From Gymnorhina tibicen (taxonomy: Eukaryota; Chordata; Aves; Passeriformes; Artamidae): DNA of 64,000 nucleotides. Below the pieces are notes generated by a model that had not been told where the DNA came from, ran no database searches, and saw only the letters and a program-made list of their open reading frames with translations. Location of the stretch: NCBI GenBank assembly GCA_013399875.1, contig VXAZ01009468.1, positions 1,423,347 to 1,487,346 on the forward strand, written 5' to 3'. A program made the position numbers and the translations under genes. Below, in pieces: positions 1-12,419 of the stretch; position 1 is the first letter of the stretch, and every line of letters starts with the position of its first letter.

Positions 1-3000
1 GGGAGTTTTCAGTAGTCGGGAGCCTTGTTCCTTGGCAGAAACATAATGTTGGCTGTTTAGCATGCTGCTGAACCTGTAATCTACAGCCAAGCAATAGCAA
101 ACACCGGAGCCAAGTGAACAGCAGGCTTGGAAGGGGGTTGTTTGCGAGGGCTGATTTCCTTTGCCATTTGCAAAAGGGCATCCTGCAGCCAGGCCGTATG
201 ATTCTGGACTCTGCCTCACCGTGATGTGCTGCCTCAGTGCTCTGCTTGTAGAAAATCCAGTGCCACTCCTGACAGATTCGGGTGACTGTTCAGTGGGTGT
301 GTAAGAAGCTCATTAAAATCAAAGAATGTGCAACCCCGAACATGCACAGCAAAGCCAGATGCTGCAAATGCTTTTTCCCCAAGGTGCTGACCAAAGCACA
401 GCTCTCTCATACACCTGGCATCTTCCGCAACACTCTTCTGTTCTTCTAGCATCATTCTTACTAAACCTCCACCCTGTTTTGACCAGTTTGCCTCTTTCAT
501 GGAGTCACTTGTGGCTCTGTCCCACTTCAAGAGCATGTGTAGGTATCTCAGCCCACCCGAAACCCTCAGAATCATGATCCACAATATCCCTTGCTGCTTC
601 TCTCCTGAGTAGTTTCAAAGCAGTGGATACCAATCACAACAAATTGCTCCAAATGGCTCAGCAGTTTGCTGGTATGGAGAAGCAATGAGCAGGACAACAG
701 TAGATTCATTTTCACTTGTACTCGCAACCAGAATTAGCATGGACTAATGACTATGGCAAGTTGAGCAAATTCATTTTTGCCTGTGACCTCTGCCAGGATT
801 TTGATGCAAGGTCTAGTACACTAAACGATTATCAAAGGACTGTCTACACGTGTCTGTCAAACACATCAGCGCACCCATTTCTAGGGAACTGTGATGTGTG
901 CTTCCACTGTGATCCAAACTTGGGGGAAAACTTTCATTTTCCTCTCGCCAAAAGCGAGTTGTGTATTTGCATAGTGAAAACAGGCACATCCTCTGCTTGT
1001 GGAGCAGTGTTCCCCTCCTCCCCTGTCCCCACAGTGAAAGGTGAAATTTCTCACTCAGCACCATGCTCTGCTCCCTTATGTCCATATCTCTGTGTGTTCC
1101 CACACCCCTTTCCCTTCCTGTCATTTCCAGCAGGCAACTGGGATCATTTGTACTAAGCTTTGTTGACAGAGGTAAAACAAAAATAAAATTGACTACAGCA
1201 TAACGCATTCAAAACAAAAACCTGGGCTTCCTTTTTAGCTTGTTAAACAAAAAGCCAGGATGCAAACACTTTTGGGAAATTCTAGGCCACGTCCCAATTG
1301 TCCTTTTTTCAGTTCCAGCTACAAATGAGAGATTTCATAATGGGTTATTTTAAGATATAGAGAGTCAACCCTCTATGTCATGTCCCAAGTGTCCAGATAC
1401 CACAGGCATGCAAGACAGACACCATGCACACTGAAAAGGCAAGGAAAAGAGAGTTTGATACATAGATCATATCCAGGAGATGACAGCACATCCATAATGC
1501 TCCCTGTTGTGGAGAGGGGTCCAAGCTGGACTGAGCTTCGCAGACTTCCCGGGCACACTGGTGACACTGGTACCGTCAGACTGTGCTGGGCCACTGCCTG
1601 ATGGAGGTGTCACTGAGGTTACCACATGCACTGCCTCTGCACCAGCAACTGTGCACTGCGCTGGGGGCAACCCTGCCATCCATGTCCCCCTCTCCTCACT
1701 TCTAGAAGAGCTAAGTGGGGTCTGCAGATGGGAAGAGCTGACTCTTGCACTGCCAAAATCATCCTGGGGTTTAGACAGCACTATCTCCCACCCCGAGCTG
1801 CCACGTGAAGTTTGGCTCAGCACCATTTGGTTGTGTTGAGTCTGAATCATCCAGCATGAGCCCCACACTCAAACACATGACAGGCAAAAGAAAACACAGA
1901 ACACCTTGGTCCAGGCATGGAAAAATCTCACTTCCTTGAGCTTGTGTCCTCCCTCTGCATGCCAGACTGGTCACTATCCCTGGAATAAACTCCATCTGAC
2001 AGCTCCCTAGCAGGCTGATGGCTTCACAGGGGACTCCAAGAGACCCACAGGTTGCCCTTTTGCCCTTGTTAACATCTGTATTATGAGCAACACTAATGGC
2101 AACATGACAAGCTGGAGATAGATGGATGTAAACAAACTCCCCAGCAACAGTCACAGGAGAATTATTTGCATCATTATCTCTTTCTTCATTACCTGCATAG
2201 GATCAGGACATTTATATTTTTGACACATGCTGCTGGTCAGTTTAGAAGATGCAGGTTTATCCTTTGTTGAAGAGGGGAAGAGTAAGAGGGATTAGAAAGG
2301 CTTTGCCCTTGTTTATGGGAAGGCTCTAAAAGGTTGAAGGAAAGCTGAAGATCATCACCAGCAGTGGTGCCAGTCTTTTTATAAGCTGTGGGCGCAAGAA
2401 GCAGAAGCTCTAGGGTTAGGAATCAGTCATCCTCAAAAAGAGAGGCCTTGGAGAAAACAGGTATTGGGGCAGCACATGGTACAGACCACATGGGAAGGTC
2501 AGGGCATGACCAGAAGAGCACATGGTACAACGTGGAGTTCCTGTCAGTGTCCCAAGGTATTGAAGGGAGAGGTATTTATAGTGCCTAGGTGTGGGAGATG
2601 GTTAGGGAATGTTCTTTTCTCCAGGGTGAGCAAGGGACTGTTTGGCTGCTGTCAAGATCATCTCTTGGAGAGATCCATGGAGGAACATGCAGCTAGGAAT
2701 TTCTCTGAACAGGAGCAGGCAAAGTGCAAGAGCTGCATGAGCTGGAAAGAAGGATGGGCCATATCTCTTTCTTTAAAAATCAGACAGATGTTTGGGTTAT
2801 CCCTACATACACTGAGTCACCACCATCTTTGAGGTCTGTGTCATCTGGAGGCCTTGAAATCAGAGATGAATGAAGAATGTTCTCCTCAGGACCCTCACTG
2901 CTGAAAGGATATTCTGCTGATTGTAAGGATGGGATGTGGGGTGAGGAAATGGTGTGAAGCACAAGCAGTACATGAATGTGGGCTATCTGCCTGATAGAGG

Positions 3001-3910
3001 TCCTGGACAATCCAGTGGAGGCAGGAGTTGGCTTGCAGGGCAGTAACTTGATATCAAACTCTACAGGACCAGAAACAAGGGGAATATTGGTTAAATCTCC
3101 AGTCAGGTCTCCTCCAAACACACAAGAGTGTTCAGCTGGAAATCCAGAGTAGAGCCATCTATGAAGGAAAGGTGCAGGGGTGAGGCAAGGTTCCTACCTC
3201 TCTCCTTGATAGCACATTTCAGCTGTGAGAAGAGTTCACCTATTGCATCCCGTGCAGTCCTTGTCCTCTGCAGGCTTCCAGCTGTGCTGCCAGGCAGTGT
3301 GAGTGCTGCTGGCTTTGATGGAATGGGCAGCTCCGTGCTGGAAGCTCGACAAAGGCCAGCAGTTCATTATTCACAGGCCAAAGAGCATCTGCAAAGGGAC
3401 ATATGCTGGAGTTCTGCTTGGCCTCTATGCAACAGCCCCGCTGCTGGATGTAATAAGATACATAGAGGGTAAAAGCCCCACAGTCCAACCAAATTCTTGT
3501 CCTGTGAAGCCATACCATTCCTAGTACCCCAATGCCCTTATTTCTTCACATAAGAAGCTGCAGACTTTTAATCCTGTAGTATATATTAACAGAGTCTCAT
3601 AATTTTCTTGATCCTAAAGGCACCACTATATTTTTCAGGTGACATGTCCAGTACAGGTGGTGCTACCTTCCAGCAGGATCCAAACATGACCCAAAGATCT
3701 CCCCAGAAACTTAAAACCTGCTTAGAAACAAACTTGCCCAACTCTGTCACCAGTAAGAAAATCCCATGGAACAAGACCCAGCAAGGAATTAATACAACAT
3801 GCCATGTGATACAATTACTTGTTTTTATGGAGTCAAGCCATCTGGTTGTTTGGTTTTTTTCAGACATTTCCCTGCAACAGATCTCATCCCTTCATATGTT
3901 TTTCTTATTT
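1..3910. other. Unique non-coding sequence, no gene seen
   Basis: I see no exon I would defend here. Open frames on both strands, the longest about 146 codons near 716-1156, have no recognisable domain and no coherent splice signals or conserved-looking composition. The stretch is mixed unique DNA without obvious interspersed repeats. It ends in a run of 17 A at 3911-3927. Confidence 0.6.
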
Positions 3911-3927
3911 AAAAAAAAAAAAAAAAA
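3911..3927. repeat. (A)17 homopolymer
   Basis: Seventeen uninterrupted A residues follow a TTTCTTATTT stretch. No retroposed body is recognisable upstream, so I call it a simple repeat and not the tail of a retrocopy. Confidence 0.9.
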
Positions 3928-4077
3928 GAAATCACCAAACCTCAAAATGCAAAGTACTGAAATTACACTCAGGAAGGACTGGGAAAGTTTCACAGAGAAA
4001 ACTCCATATGAGCCGTTCTGTGCTATTCCAAAGGACCCCCAGGATTTTCTTCATTTAGATTTATGAAAGGACCAGGA

Positions 4078-4262
4078 TATTGATTATGTAACTGCCGTCT
4101 GAAGTTTAATAATATATAGAAGAAGTAAATGGAGCTGCTGAGGAATTTAACTCGCCTATAAATAGAGAGTGGCATCCCCATTAATTCATTAAAGGTATAT
4201 GGGAAGTGTAACGTATTCCAATTAACATTTCATAAGATGGTTGTAGCCTGTTAGTTATGAAC
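4078..4262. promoter_or_regulatory. Putative conserved non-coding element
   Basis: An AT-rich but complex block, free of simple repeats, with a cluster of homeodomain-type cores (ATTAATTCATTAA near 4180, CCAATTAACATTT near 4217) and a TATAAATA word near 4158. This texture is typical of deeply conserved vertebrate enhancers. No alignment was available, so conservation is inferred from composition only. Confidence 0.28.
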
Positions 4263-4396
4263 CAACATTTGTCATTTTCTTTTTAGAGCAATTAAATGAT
4301 ATCCAATTCCCTTGGCAGGCTGGAGCTGTCTCCTTTGATAGCTTTCAAAGTTTCTAGAGAGGACACACAGAAAAGGTAAAGAGGTTCCTGTTTTGC

Positions 4397-4587
4397 TGCT
4401 TTTTCTTTTTCTCCTTTTTCTCCTTTTTTTTCTTTTTATCTTTTTCTTTTTTTTCTTTTTCTTTTTCTTTTTCTTTTTCTTTTTCTTTTTCTTTTTCTTT
4501 TTCTTTTTCTTTTTCTTTTTTCTTTTTTTCTTTTTCTTTTTTTCTTCCCCACTTTCCTTTTTTTCCCCTCTCACTCTTTCTCTCTGC
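4397..4587. repeat. Pyrimidine tract with (CTTTTT)11 microsatellite
   Basis: An almost pure C/T stretch on the plus strand. Its core is an exact hexanucleotide array with C at every sixth base from 4455 to 4515, giving 11 CTTTTT units, flanked by irregular T5-8/C runs. It produces lysine/glutamate-rich shadow frames on the minus strand and phenylalanine-rich ones on the plus strand, which are not genes. Such tracts are length-polymorphic and can form triplex-type structures. Confidence 0.93.
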
Positions 4588-4599
4588 CAATTAGAAAGC

Positions 4600-7500
4600 A
4601 TTTTGCATCCTGAATGGGCTTATTCACTCATCGTTCAGTTAAATAACCACTAGCTAGATATATCTTGCTTAAGCACAACAACTGGCCTGGTACCAGATGA
4701 GCTTGATATTTATTTAACAAACAGTGCTGTCTTCATAGATCTAAATTAGAGCCTTATTTGAAATACTTAGAGTTTACCCATTACTGTTTGCCCTCAGTGA
4801 AAATCCAAGTTCTGGTTACGTCCCTGCTCACTAGGATTAGAACTGTCACAATATTTATTTAACAGGAGGAGGCATGCTAAGCCATGCTGCAAACATTGCT
4901 GTGCCAATATGAAGAGGAACTTACTGCTTTTTACAGTGTTTCTCTCTCTGCGTGTACTCTCTCTCCATCCCTCCCTCTTTCCTCTTCTTCCTGCTGTCCC
5001 CATGTTCTCCTGCCCCACCGGCCCCTCCACATGCCCTCTCCCACAGATGGCATTTCTACTGCCCACAGAATGATTCTGGTGGAAAAATATGTTTGAAAAA
5101 GGGCTGTGAAAATTGGGATTGGTGCTGATGGAGGGAAGGAGGGCAATGCATGGCCTGTCCCCTCCTCTCGTGGGTGTCCCTTGTGCCCCAAACTACACCA
5201 ATCAATGCAATGGACACGTGGTAGGGCACAGAGTCCTGGCCTCTTGGCTCCTCATCCTCCTTGGTGAAACTCATGCTGCACCACAAACTACCTCCAGCTG
5301 GGAGACACGTGTCCCTTAGTCAATAGTTCAGATTATTTCCCACAGCAGCAAGGCCAGGTGCACTTTGGGTCTTTTCCCATCTCATTGTGAAAATGTAAGC
5401 AATGAGGGCGGAGGGATATTGTTCTGCTGTTTCACTGGGTGATGCAAATTCCCATTCCCCACAAGGAATGGATAAACAAATACCCTTGGCACAAGTGCTA
5501 GGATAGCCTGGTAATTTCCCCTTCTTTCTGAGATGCAAAACACAGATCTCTCTCTCCAGTCTGCAAAGCCTGCTGAATTTCTGGAGCTCAGCAAAGAGAG
5601 GTAAGGTTTCCTATCTCCAGCCCTCTAGAAAGGCAGCAGCACAAGGGAAGGAAAAGCAGCAGTGAAAAGGTAGGAGGAAGACTGTACTAAGCAGTATGCA
5701 TGTATTTTATGCTGATAATTATAAAAGAACAAAGTTACTATCTCAGGAAGAGAATATTTTCAGCCTGATTTCCTCAGCAATCATTCTGTCTGTCAGTTCC
5801 CCTTTAACAACTTTTGAACCAGTTGTCCAATTTCAATCAGATTTGACAGACAGGTGGAATTCTGAGTGGTACCAAGTTCTTGCTGGATTTCCAGTGTTGG
5901 TGCCATATGGAGCATAGAGAGCACAGCCCCTCACTGAAGAGAGCAGTCCGTGAGGGCTGCACAGGAGTCCTCTGTGCAGGGCAGGATCACCCTGTATGAT
6001 GTCAGCACCTGGGACCACCCTGGGTATGGATGCTGCATAGAAACATTTCTGAACCCCAGGTAAAATCTGGGTCTCCAGGAAGAGGAGAGGGTAGGGTGGG
6101 GGAATGGGAGGGAGAGGGTTTGCCAGATGTCCTTTGGGACAAATACATTGCTGTGCAGAATAAAGAAGAACTCCAGAGAACATGGCTCTTCAGAAAGGGA
6201 TGAAAAAGCAGGGGAAAGTAAACCCTACAGGTACAGCATCACAAAAAGCAGGAATGAAGGAAACACTGCCATTCAGTCTACTAAAAGTGTAATGAGGAAA
6301 GCAAATCCAACTGCTTTCAGCTAACCCATCCCAGTCTCTGGATGAGGAACACTCCATTCAAGGACTGAATTCCAGAGCCAACAGACTCATAACAGTCAAT
6401 TATCATTTCAACTACAGATGGGAAAACCTGATAAAATGAGTCCTGTATGGACAGGGGATTGAAATAGAGCTTGGGCAGGGATTGCAGCCAGAGATTAGTG
6501 GCCATAAATACATCAAAAGCAAAGGACTTTAAGACACATGCCTAGCACCACCATTTATAAACTGCCGTGTGTCCCAATTCATACCTCACCATTCATGGGC
6601 ATGCTGGGAAGGCTGCACAACTCAGGCCCGGACTCTTCATGAAGGAAAAACCCTTTTTCCTTTAATGTTACTGCAGCTTTCAGAAACTGCAGTGGTTTTT
6701 TGTTTTGGTTTTTTTTTTTTCCCAAGGCCAACCGAAAAAAAAAAAAAGCAGCTGTGCCAATTAAGATGTTTCTCATCTGGTGTGCTAAGTCTGTGCTAGA
6801 GTTAACTCTGCGTCTGCATCTTCATCAACAATGCGACATCGCTTACACCAATTTGATTTTACCTTGTCTGGGAGATGAAAGCAATTTATAAGTTTCAAAG
6901 AGCACTCTCTGGCTGGGATCCAAACACAGGAGTGTAGCGCTGAAAAGAGAATTGTTGGAGACTTTTATGTCTGGCATATGGTGTGCTAGTTTCCTTTCTA
7001 ATCTGGGTAATGAAGGTCAGTATGAAGTGCTGAGCTGGTTGCGTTGGCCAAGGCGTTTGACGACCTGCTCACACAGGTGGGGATTTCAAACTCTGTCCAA
7101 TGTGAACTAGCAAGAGGAAGTCTAATCACTCCACTGAAAACCTGGAAATATGTATTTTCCTCCTCATTTCTGAATACGTTTTTCTGGAGAAGACAAAGTC
7201 ATGACTGGGCTGCAGCAATGGAAGATTTCTAGAGGCTGTGCCACATGGGGCTGTTTGGTAGTGCACCTGGTGGATCCCACTGGCATCTGTGACTAATTGA
7301 GAAGATAAATCCATTTTGCTGGAGTGGTTTAGATTTCCAAAAGTCCTTCAGTCTATTCCAGCTGAGCTGATTAGAGTCCAGCTCACTGGGAGTCATTACT
7401 GTCAATCCCACCAGCTGGCCTGAATTTTGCAAGGAGAAAAAAGCAAGAAAAATGCATTAAAAATGAATAAATCTGTATTTCATGACTTATGCAAACTGAT

Positions 7501-8590
7501 TTTCCCCAAAGGGGGTCCTACTCCTAACATCATCACATCTCTGTGATGTTCCTGCATGGCTTGACTTGCTCATGGATCTCCTTCAAAAAGAGAAGAAGTA
7601 TTTCAAGAGTTAAGTGTCAGCATCAATGAAATTAAGAGCATTTTGGATATAGATGAGATAAGGGCACATACAGCCTCTGGATATAGACACATATAGAGGT
7701 AATGAATTCAATATCTAATGCAAGATCTAAATTCTTGCATTCAGACAAGTTATATTTATCACAGGCTCTGCTTCTTAGAGTACAGTCATAGCTGGAGCTC
7801 AATTAGAAGTGCAGTTCATTTCAGTTACCTCAGACTACTTAGCAGTTGTATTTGCTGTAGATTTTGCTCATCTGCCAGTTCCAGGATTTTTCAGCATCTC
7901 TGTCACTTGTTTTGCAAATGGGAGGAAAGAGTCACCACCTTTGGAGGTGATCGTGCTGGCCTGGGAGCCTGTGTTTGGATAAAGCCCCACATCTCCCTCC
8001 ACCTCAGCTATTTCTTGCTAGTCCATCTGACGGACCTTTCACCAGTCCCACTGCAGACAGATGAGCCTCCATCAAGCCATAGAAAGGGTCAGGATTTTTT
8101 GTCACTCAATTTTCCTTTTTTCTTGTTCCCTTTTCCCTCTAGTAGTTTATTCAAGCCCAGAGAAAGAGCTTCGTCCCTAGCTCATGTAGAGCTCTGATGT
8201 ATGCAAATCCTCCTTGTGCTCCCATGGCCCTTTTTTTTCCCCCTTCTTTCCTTTTAATTCTAGATTTGAAAATAAAATGCGAGCTGGCTGCACAGAGATC
8301 TCTCATGTGTGCAACTTCCAATTGTGGCAAATTGGAACTGTCGATGCAAGCAGCTCAGATTTATTTATATATTTAAGAGGAAGGAGGGAGGAGAGGGAAA
8401 GGGAGGGGGAGATGCTCGTGGTGGAAAGGAAAAAGAAAAATAACAGATCCAAGCGAAAAGGGATTTGAATCTCAAATACTGCTCCCTGGCCCATATTACC
8501 CAAATCCCTCCAGCCTTGTCCATGGCTGCTTCTTGCCTAGTTAAAAACAACAGGCAAAAGACCAAAAAATATTTTCTTTCCCCCACAACA
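4600..8590. other. Unique non-coding sequence
   Basis: No supportable gene. Short homopolymers occur at about 6709-6746. A purine-rich run lies at 8378-8412. The stretch 5056-5090 has a weak resemblance to an antisense CR1 end, too weak to call. AT-rich complex sequence at 6790-6900 could be regulatory but is not distinctive. Confidence 0.55.
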
Positions 8591-8599
8591 GTAAGAGTT

Positions 8600-8885
8600 G
8601 TTGAGTTTTGCAGATGCCATTAGGCAACCGAAGTCTAACACCAAGACTGACGCAATTAATACTTGGTGCTTCAAAACATTAACATAGCTATTTATATAAA
8701 TTAGTAACCTTAAGCCCAGGCGGTAGCATTATTACAGCATTACTAATTAAATCACAATAAGTTTAGTTTGCAGTACTATTAATTATGAAGCTGACATAGT
8801 GATATTGGAGATCTGATTGGCCTATTGTCAGTCATTACCCGATCAGTAATGAACCAGACAGGCAATGAAAATCAAAGCTGATGCT
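8600..8885. promoter_or_regulatory. Putative conserved enhancer-like block rich in homeodomain sites
   Basis: About 285 bp of complex AT-rich sequence dense in TAAT/ATTA cores: CAATTAATACTT, TAACATAGC, ACTAATTAAATCACAATAAG and ATTAATTATGAAG. CCAAT- and ATTGG-like words lie near 8817-8822. No open frame or interspersed repeat accounts for it. This density of paired ATTA motifs in otherwise non-repetitive DNA is characteristic of developmental enhancers. Conservation is inferred, not measured. Confidence 0.38.
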
Positions 8886-8889
8886 CCAG

Positions 8890-9540
8890 CAGTGCTGTTC
8901 CCAGTTCCCGGGAAGAAGGGCCACCATTCCAGCAGAGGAAGCACCAGCATACTCCATCAAAGCCGGCAGGCAGCATGAACAGACCTTGGGGCCCTGGGGA
9001 GGCGTGTGGGGGAGGTTCTCTCCTGCCTCATCTGCACTCCTCAGCCCCAGGAGCAAAAGTTACTCATTCCTATGGCTAACGAAGAGGTCGTGGGCCTCTT
9101 TTGTGAGAACAAGTGGACAAAGCTTTGTCACCTCTAGTGGAGTCTCTGATCGGAGTAGATTAGAGAATACCCTTCAGGGATTTTTTATGGTTAGGTCAGT
9201 GTAGGGAAGAACATTGGTGTGAACAGTCTGTTGTGGGCAGCTCTGTGATAATTTATGAAGGGCTTTTCATGAAGAGCTGTCCAAATGTCTTTTTTAATGG
9301 AAGAGGCAGTGGGACAAAGCCACCATCTCAGGGAAGTGTCCCTTCACAGGCAAATGCTGCTGTGGCCATGGGCAGGGGGAAAGGAGGGACATAAACCCAG
9401 GGGTGCAAATGGGGAGCAGAGGCTGTAGGGATTTACACTGGTTGTGTTCCCCATTGAACACAACACAGTCTGCCAGTGCTGGGGCTGAGGAAAGGCAGAG
9501 GTTGGTGATAGGAGGCTGAAGAGAAGGAGTCCAAGGTCAG
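8890..9540. other. Unique non-coding sequence before a CR1 end
   Basis: Moderately GC-rich sequence with no recognised gene. Part of it could be the degraded 5' portion of the CR1 copy whose 3' end is at 9588-9604, but I cannot align it to CR1 by eye. Confidence 0.45.
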
Positions 9541-9555
9541 GAACCCACCAGCCTC

Positions 9556-9604
9556 ATAGGCTGGACCTACCTAGTCCAACCTCGTTAATTCTGTGATTCT
9601 GTGA
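9556..9604 (+). mobile_element. CR1 LINE 3' end
   Basis: The segment ends in two perfect tandem octamers, ATTCTGTG at 9588-9595 and 9596-9603, plus a trailing A. This is the hallmark 3' terminus of chicken-repeat-1 (CR1) LINEs, which end in short octamer repeats and not in poly(A). The preceding words (ACCTAGTCCAACCTC) match the usual CR1 3' untranslated region. The copy is 5'-truncated, as nearly all CR1 copies are, and has no coding part. Confidence 0.82.
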
Positions 9605-12060
9605 ACACAAGTTAGTCTGAATTTGCTCATCTTTAACATGGCAGTAAGAGACAGAACAAGGACACCTGCACAGCAGTCTTGGCCTCTGCTTTAGGCAGAA
9701 GATGATGAGTTTACCCAGAACAAGAGGTTTGGCCTGGGGAACTGTAAAAAGTGCTTCTTTCAGAGTTGTTTGGTGTTTCATTGTTCCAGCAAGACACCTA
9801 GCCATGGTACTGTCTTGTGTGTTACAGCAGTTCTCCTGCACAGCCAGAGATTCTTGGAGCAAAGGACCCATAAAAAACAACAAGAATACACTCGGTGACA
9901 GCCTGTGCATGTTTCATTAAAGTAAGAGCAAATGATTGACAGGTGTCAGTTTAGTCTGCACCTGCGTCTCCTTTCCTGATGGACCTAAAATGATGAGCAT
10001 GCCACAGAAATGGAAGCAAGCCAGCTGTCTTCCACTCCTGTTATCCACAACAGCGATTCAAAGCAATAAAACACTCAGAGTTTGGGAGCAGGAGGGCTGA
10101 GCCTTCTCCCTGACTCAGAGTTATCATCTCAACTTCTGCCCACAAAAGGGAACCTCTTCTGAAAAACAAAGTAAAACAGTCATTCAAGCAGGGGAGAAAT
10201 TATCATGGAAAGATTTTGTAGCATGGAAAGGTCTGCTCATCTGATGGAACTGAAAAGAGAGCAAAGGTCGTGCTCAGTTTTTGCACCAGTTAAAGGATTT
10301 GCAAGGTCCTGAGAAACTGGGGATCACCACTGGCCATTGGAGAGATGGCACATATCATCCCTCACTGCCAGCTGACAGATGTTTCATCCATCTCCAGCCC
10401 AAGGGAGGCTTTTTTGCCTCCTTTGATGATGGGCAGAGGGATGCTGCAGGTTGTATTTCTACCCCACGCTGTTTAATGTGCGATGGCTGCTGTCAGAAGC
10501 TGCCCTGTGCTCACAAGCCAGATCTTGCTGGCACCTCCTCTCCGCATCAGTCTTAAAACACTGACCTGCAGCAACAACAAAGAAAGAAAACCTTGGTCTA
10601 TCCAAAGTAAAACACAAAAAAAATGCAATCCCTAAGTTAAACAGCACAAGACTCCCAGGACAGGTCTCAGGGTGTAAACCCCTCCACTTTATAAGATCAC
10701 AGACCTGACAGGGATTTTTTTAGTGCTGCAGCATGTAGGGCCACAGCTACGTGTTCAGGGGAGCACAGCATAGTCTGCCATAAATTACGTGCTCTTCCAA
10801 GAGAGCCCTGGATTCTCCACCAGCTGAGGTCGTGACCCTTCTTATGCCCTGATGAGAGAGCTCCTGGAGCCACAACCCCAAATCCACGGGTATTTTGCAA
10901 GGATTAGGCTCTGCACACTAGCTACGAAGGAAGGGATGGATACACTCCTTCCCTAGGTACTGACTTGTTGAGGCTTGTGTTCCTGCTGTTGCATAGGTCA
11001 GCAGATGGCACTGCTACATTTAGACTTACAGGGTTTTTTTCTTCTCAACGTGCAAATGTGTCTTTTTCTAGGAGAAATGCTGCATTGCTGTACTGCCTTC
11101 TCATTGCTGTTTGACTGCTCAAAGCCCAGTGCTCCCCGGGCTGCTCACAGCTCCCTGACCGCAAGCTGCTGCTGGAAACTGGGTGATGATGGGACAGATT
11201 GGAACTCGGGACTCTCTGCAGGTCGGATTTGGACAAGTCTGTTCCAGGGCAAGTAGAAAGACTATTATGCTTAGAGTACACTCAGTTTCTACAGTGCAGC
11301 TTGCTTTTTCAGAATTACCGCTTAGTAAAGGTGTGCTGTAACAGTGTCAGTATCTTCAGCATTTCAGGGTGCTGAGGTGTGCCTGGGAATGGCTGTGGCA
11401 CAGTTTCCCCTAGACCAACATCTGGTCTCTAACAGTGGCAATAAGGGGATGCTTAAGGAGCAATAAGTACAGGTGACTTGTCCCCTTAAGAGTGCCCCAG
11501 CCATTTTCACCCTGGGGTTATCCTGAGCTGGGTGCAATATCTCTGTTGTGCCCTTATTCTCCTGAAGCCCACCTTGCTGATAGCATCCACAACATCCCTT
11601 AACAAGGAGCTTTGCTGTCAAACAACCTGTTGTATGAAGAATACACCCTTGTTTTGCTGGCTTTGAGCCTGGCTCCTGTTAGCTCCATTAGATGGTCTTG
11701 AGGACATTTAGCGTTCAAGGGAGGGACTGATCCCCTCTCACTCTCCTCGTGCCACTGACAGCTTTGTAGCCCCTTGTCACTCCCCATCAGTTGCTGAAGA
11801 AGCCAAAACACATGGAGGAGAGGGTGAGAAGCAAAGACAAGCTCAGACAGCAAGATAAGCAGCACAAAGCAGGGACCACGAGATGGTCTCAGCTCTCTAC
11901 AGCCACGCATTTAAGCAGGTTCTGTCCTATCCCAACAACGACGGGGTGGACAGGGAGGCACAACAGGCAGGGGATGGGCCTGGGCAAGACGGGGCTGCTC
12001 GTCATAATCCATAAGGGAGGATAAGAAGCCACTTTGCTGGAAGGGTTGCGAGGCTAACCT
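9605..12060. other. Unique non-coding sequence upstream of the 12.07 kb ORF
   Basis: No gene recognised. The last 160 bp before the 12,066 start codon hold no classical TATA box. The nearest candidates are a TTTAAG word near 11910 and GGATAAGAAG near 12020. An alternative is an acceptor-like GCTAACCTACAG just before the ATG, which contains a branch-point-like CTAAC. Confidence 0.5.
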
Positions 12061-12065
12061 ACAGC

Positions 12066-12323
12066 ATGGCTCAGAGCCAGAGCTGCTTGGAACATGAGGA
12101 GATGCCTGAAGATGTCGCCAGGCATTCTAAGGAGGTAAAGACTGAGAGCAAAGAAGAACAGGAATACCAGGGGAGAGACTTAAGCACATTTAGGCTTAAT
12201 TTGGATGGGAAGACCCTGGAGGAATACCTGCTCTGGCAATCCCCAGACCAGAATCCAGAAGAAACAGCTGCTTATCTAAGGCTGAGCTGGGAGCTGTCGG
12301 AGTCCAAGGAAGCTAGTAAGTAG
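12066..12323 (+). CDS. Candidate small protein gene, 85 codons, unknown function
   Basis: This is the most gene-like frame in the window, though I do not recognise the protein. The start sits in a strong Kozak context, with A at -3 and G at +4 (CAGCATGGC). The product is hydrophilic and rich in E, K and S over its first 35 residues (MAQSQSCLEHEEMPED...). A more ordered-looking second half carries TLEEYLLWQSPDQNPEET and AAYLRLSWELSE, which could form amphipathic helices. There is no signal peptide or membrane segment. The stop is TAG, and a canonical AATAAA with a GT-rich follow-up lies 88 bp downstream (12411-12416). A GTAAGT donor overlaps the last codons (GCTA|GTAAGTAG), so the frame could instead be a spliced first or second coding exon. 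It could also be chance: an 85-codon frame alone is unremarkable in 64 kb. The combination of Kozak start, codon-like composition and poly(A) signal raises it above background. Confidence 0.3.
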   Translation: MAQSQSCLEHEEMPEDVARHSKEVKTESKEEQEYQGRDLSTFRLNLDGKTLEEYLLWQSPDQNPEETAAYLRLSWELSESKEASK

Positions 12324-12410
12324 CTATCAGTGAGCAGTGAGAGCCCTTGAGGAGCAGGAACACTGCAAAGCAGCAAAGACAGTGCATTTGGAAGGAAGCC
12401 TCAGTCTCTC

Positions 12411-12416
12411 AATAAA
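12411..12416 (+). terminator. Poly(A) signal AATAAA after the 12.07 kb ORF
   Basis: A canonical AATAAA hexamer followed within 10 bp by TTTGTGTTCTTTCC, which fits a GU/U-rich downstream element. Its distance from the TAG stop (about 88 bp) would give a compact 3' untranslated region. AATAAA is common by chance, so its value depends on the ORF upstream. Confidence 0.35.
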
Positions 12417-12419
12417 ATT

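Noticed and set aside
4272..4653. Long lysine/glutamate-rich and phenylalanine-rich frames
   Set aside because: They are translations of the CTTTTT pyrimidine tract in both directions, not proteins.
5056..5090. CACAGAATGATTCTGGTGGAAAA resembling an antisense CR1 end
   Set aside because: Similarity stops after about 25 bases and lacks the downstream GATCAT/GTCCAAC wording.
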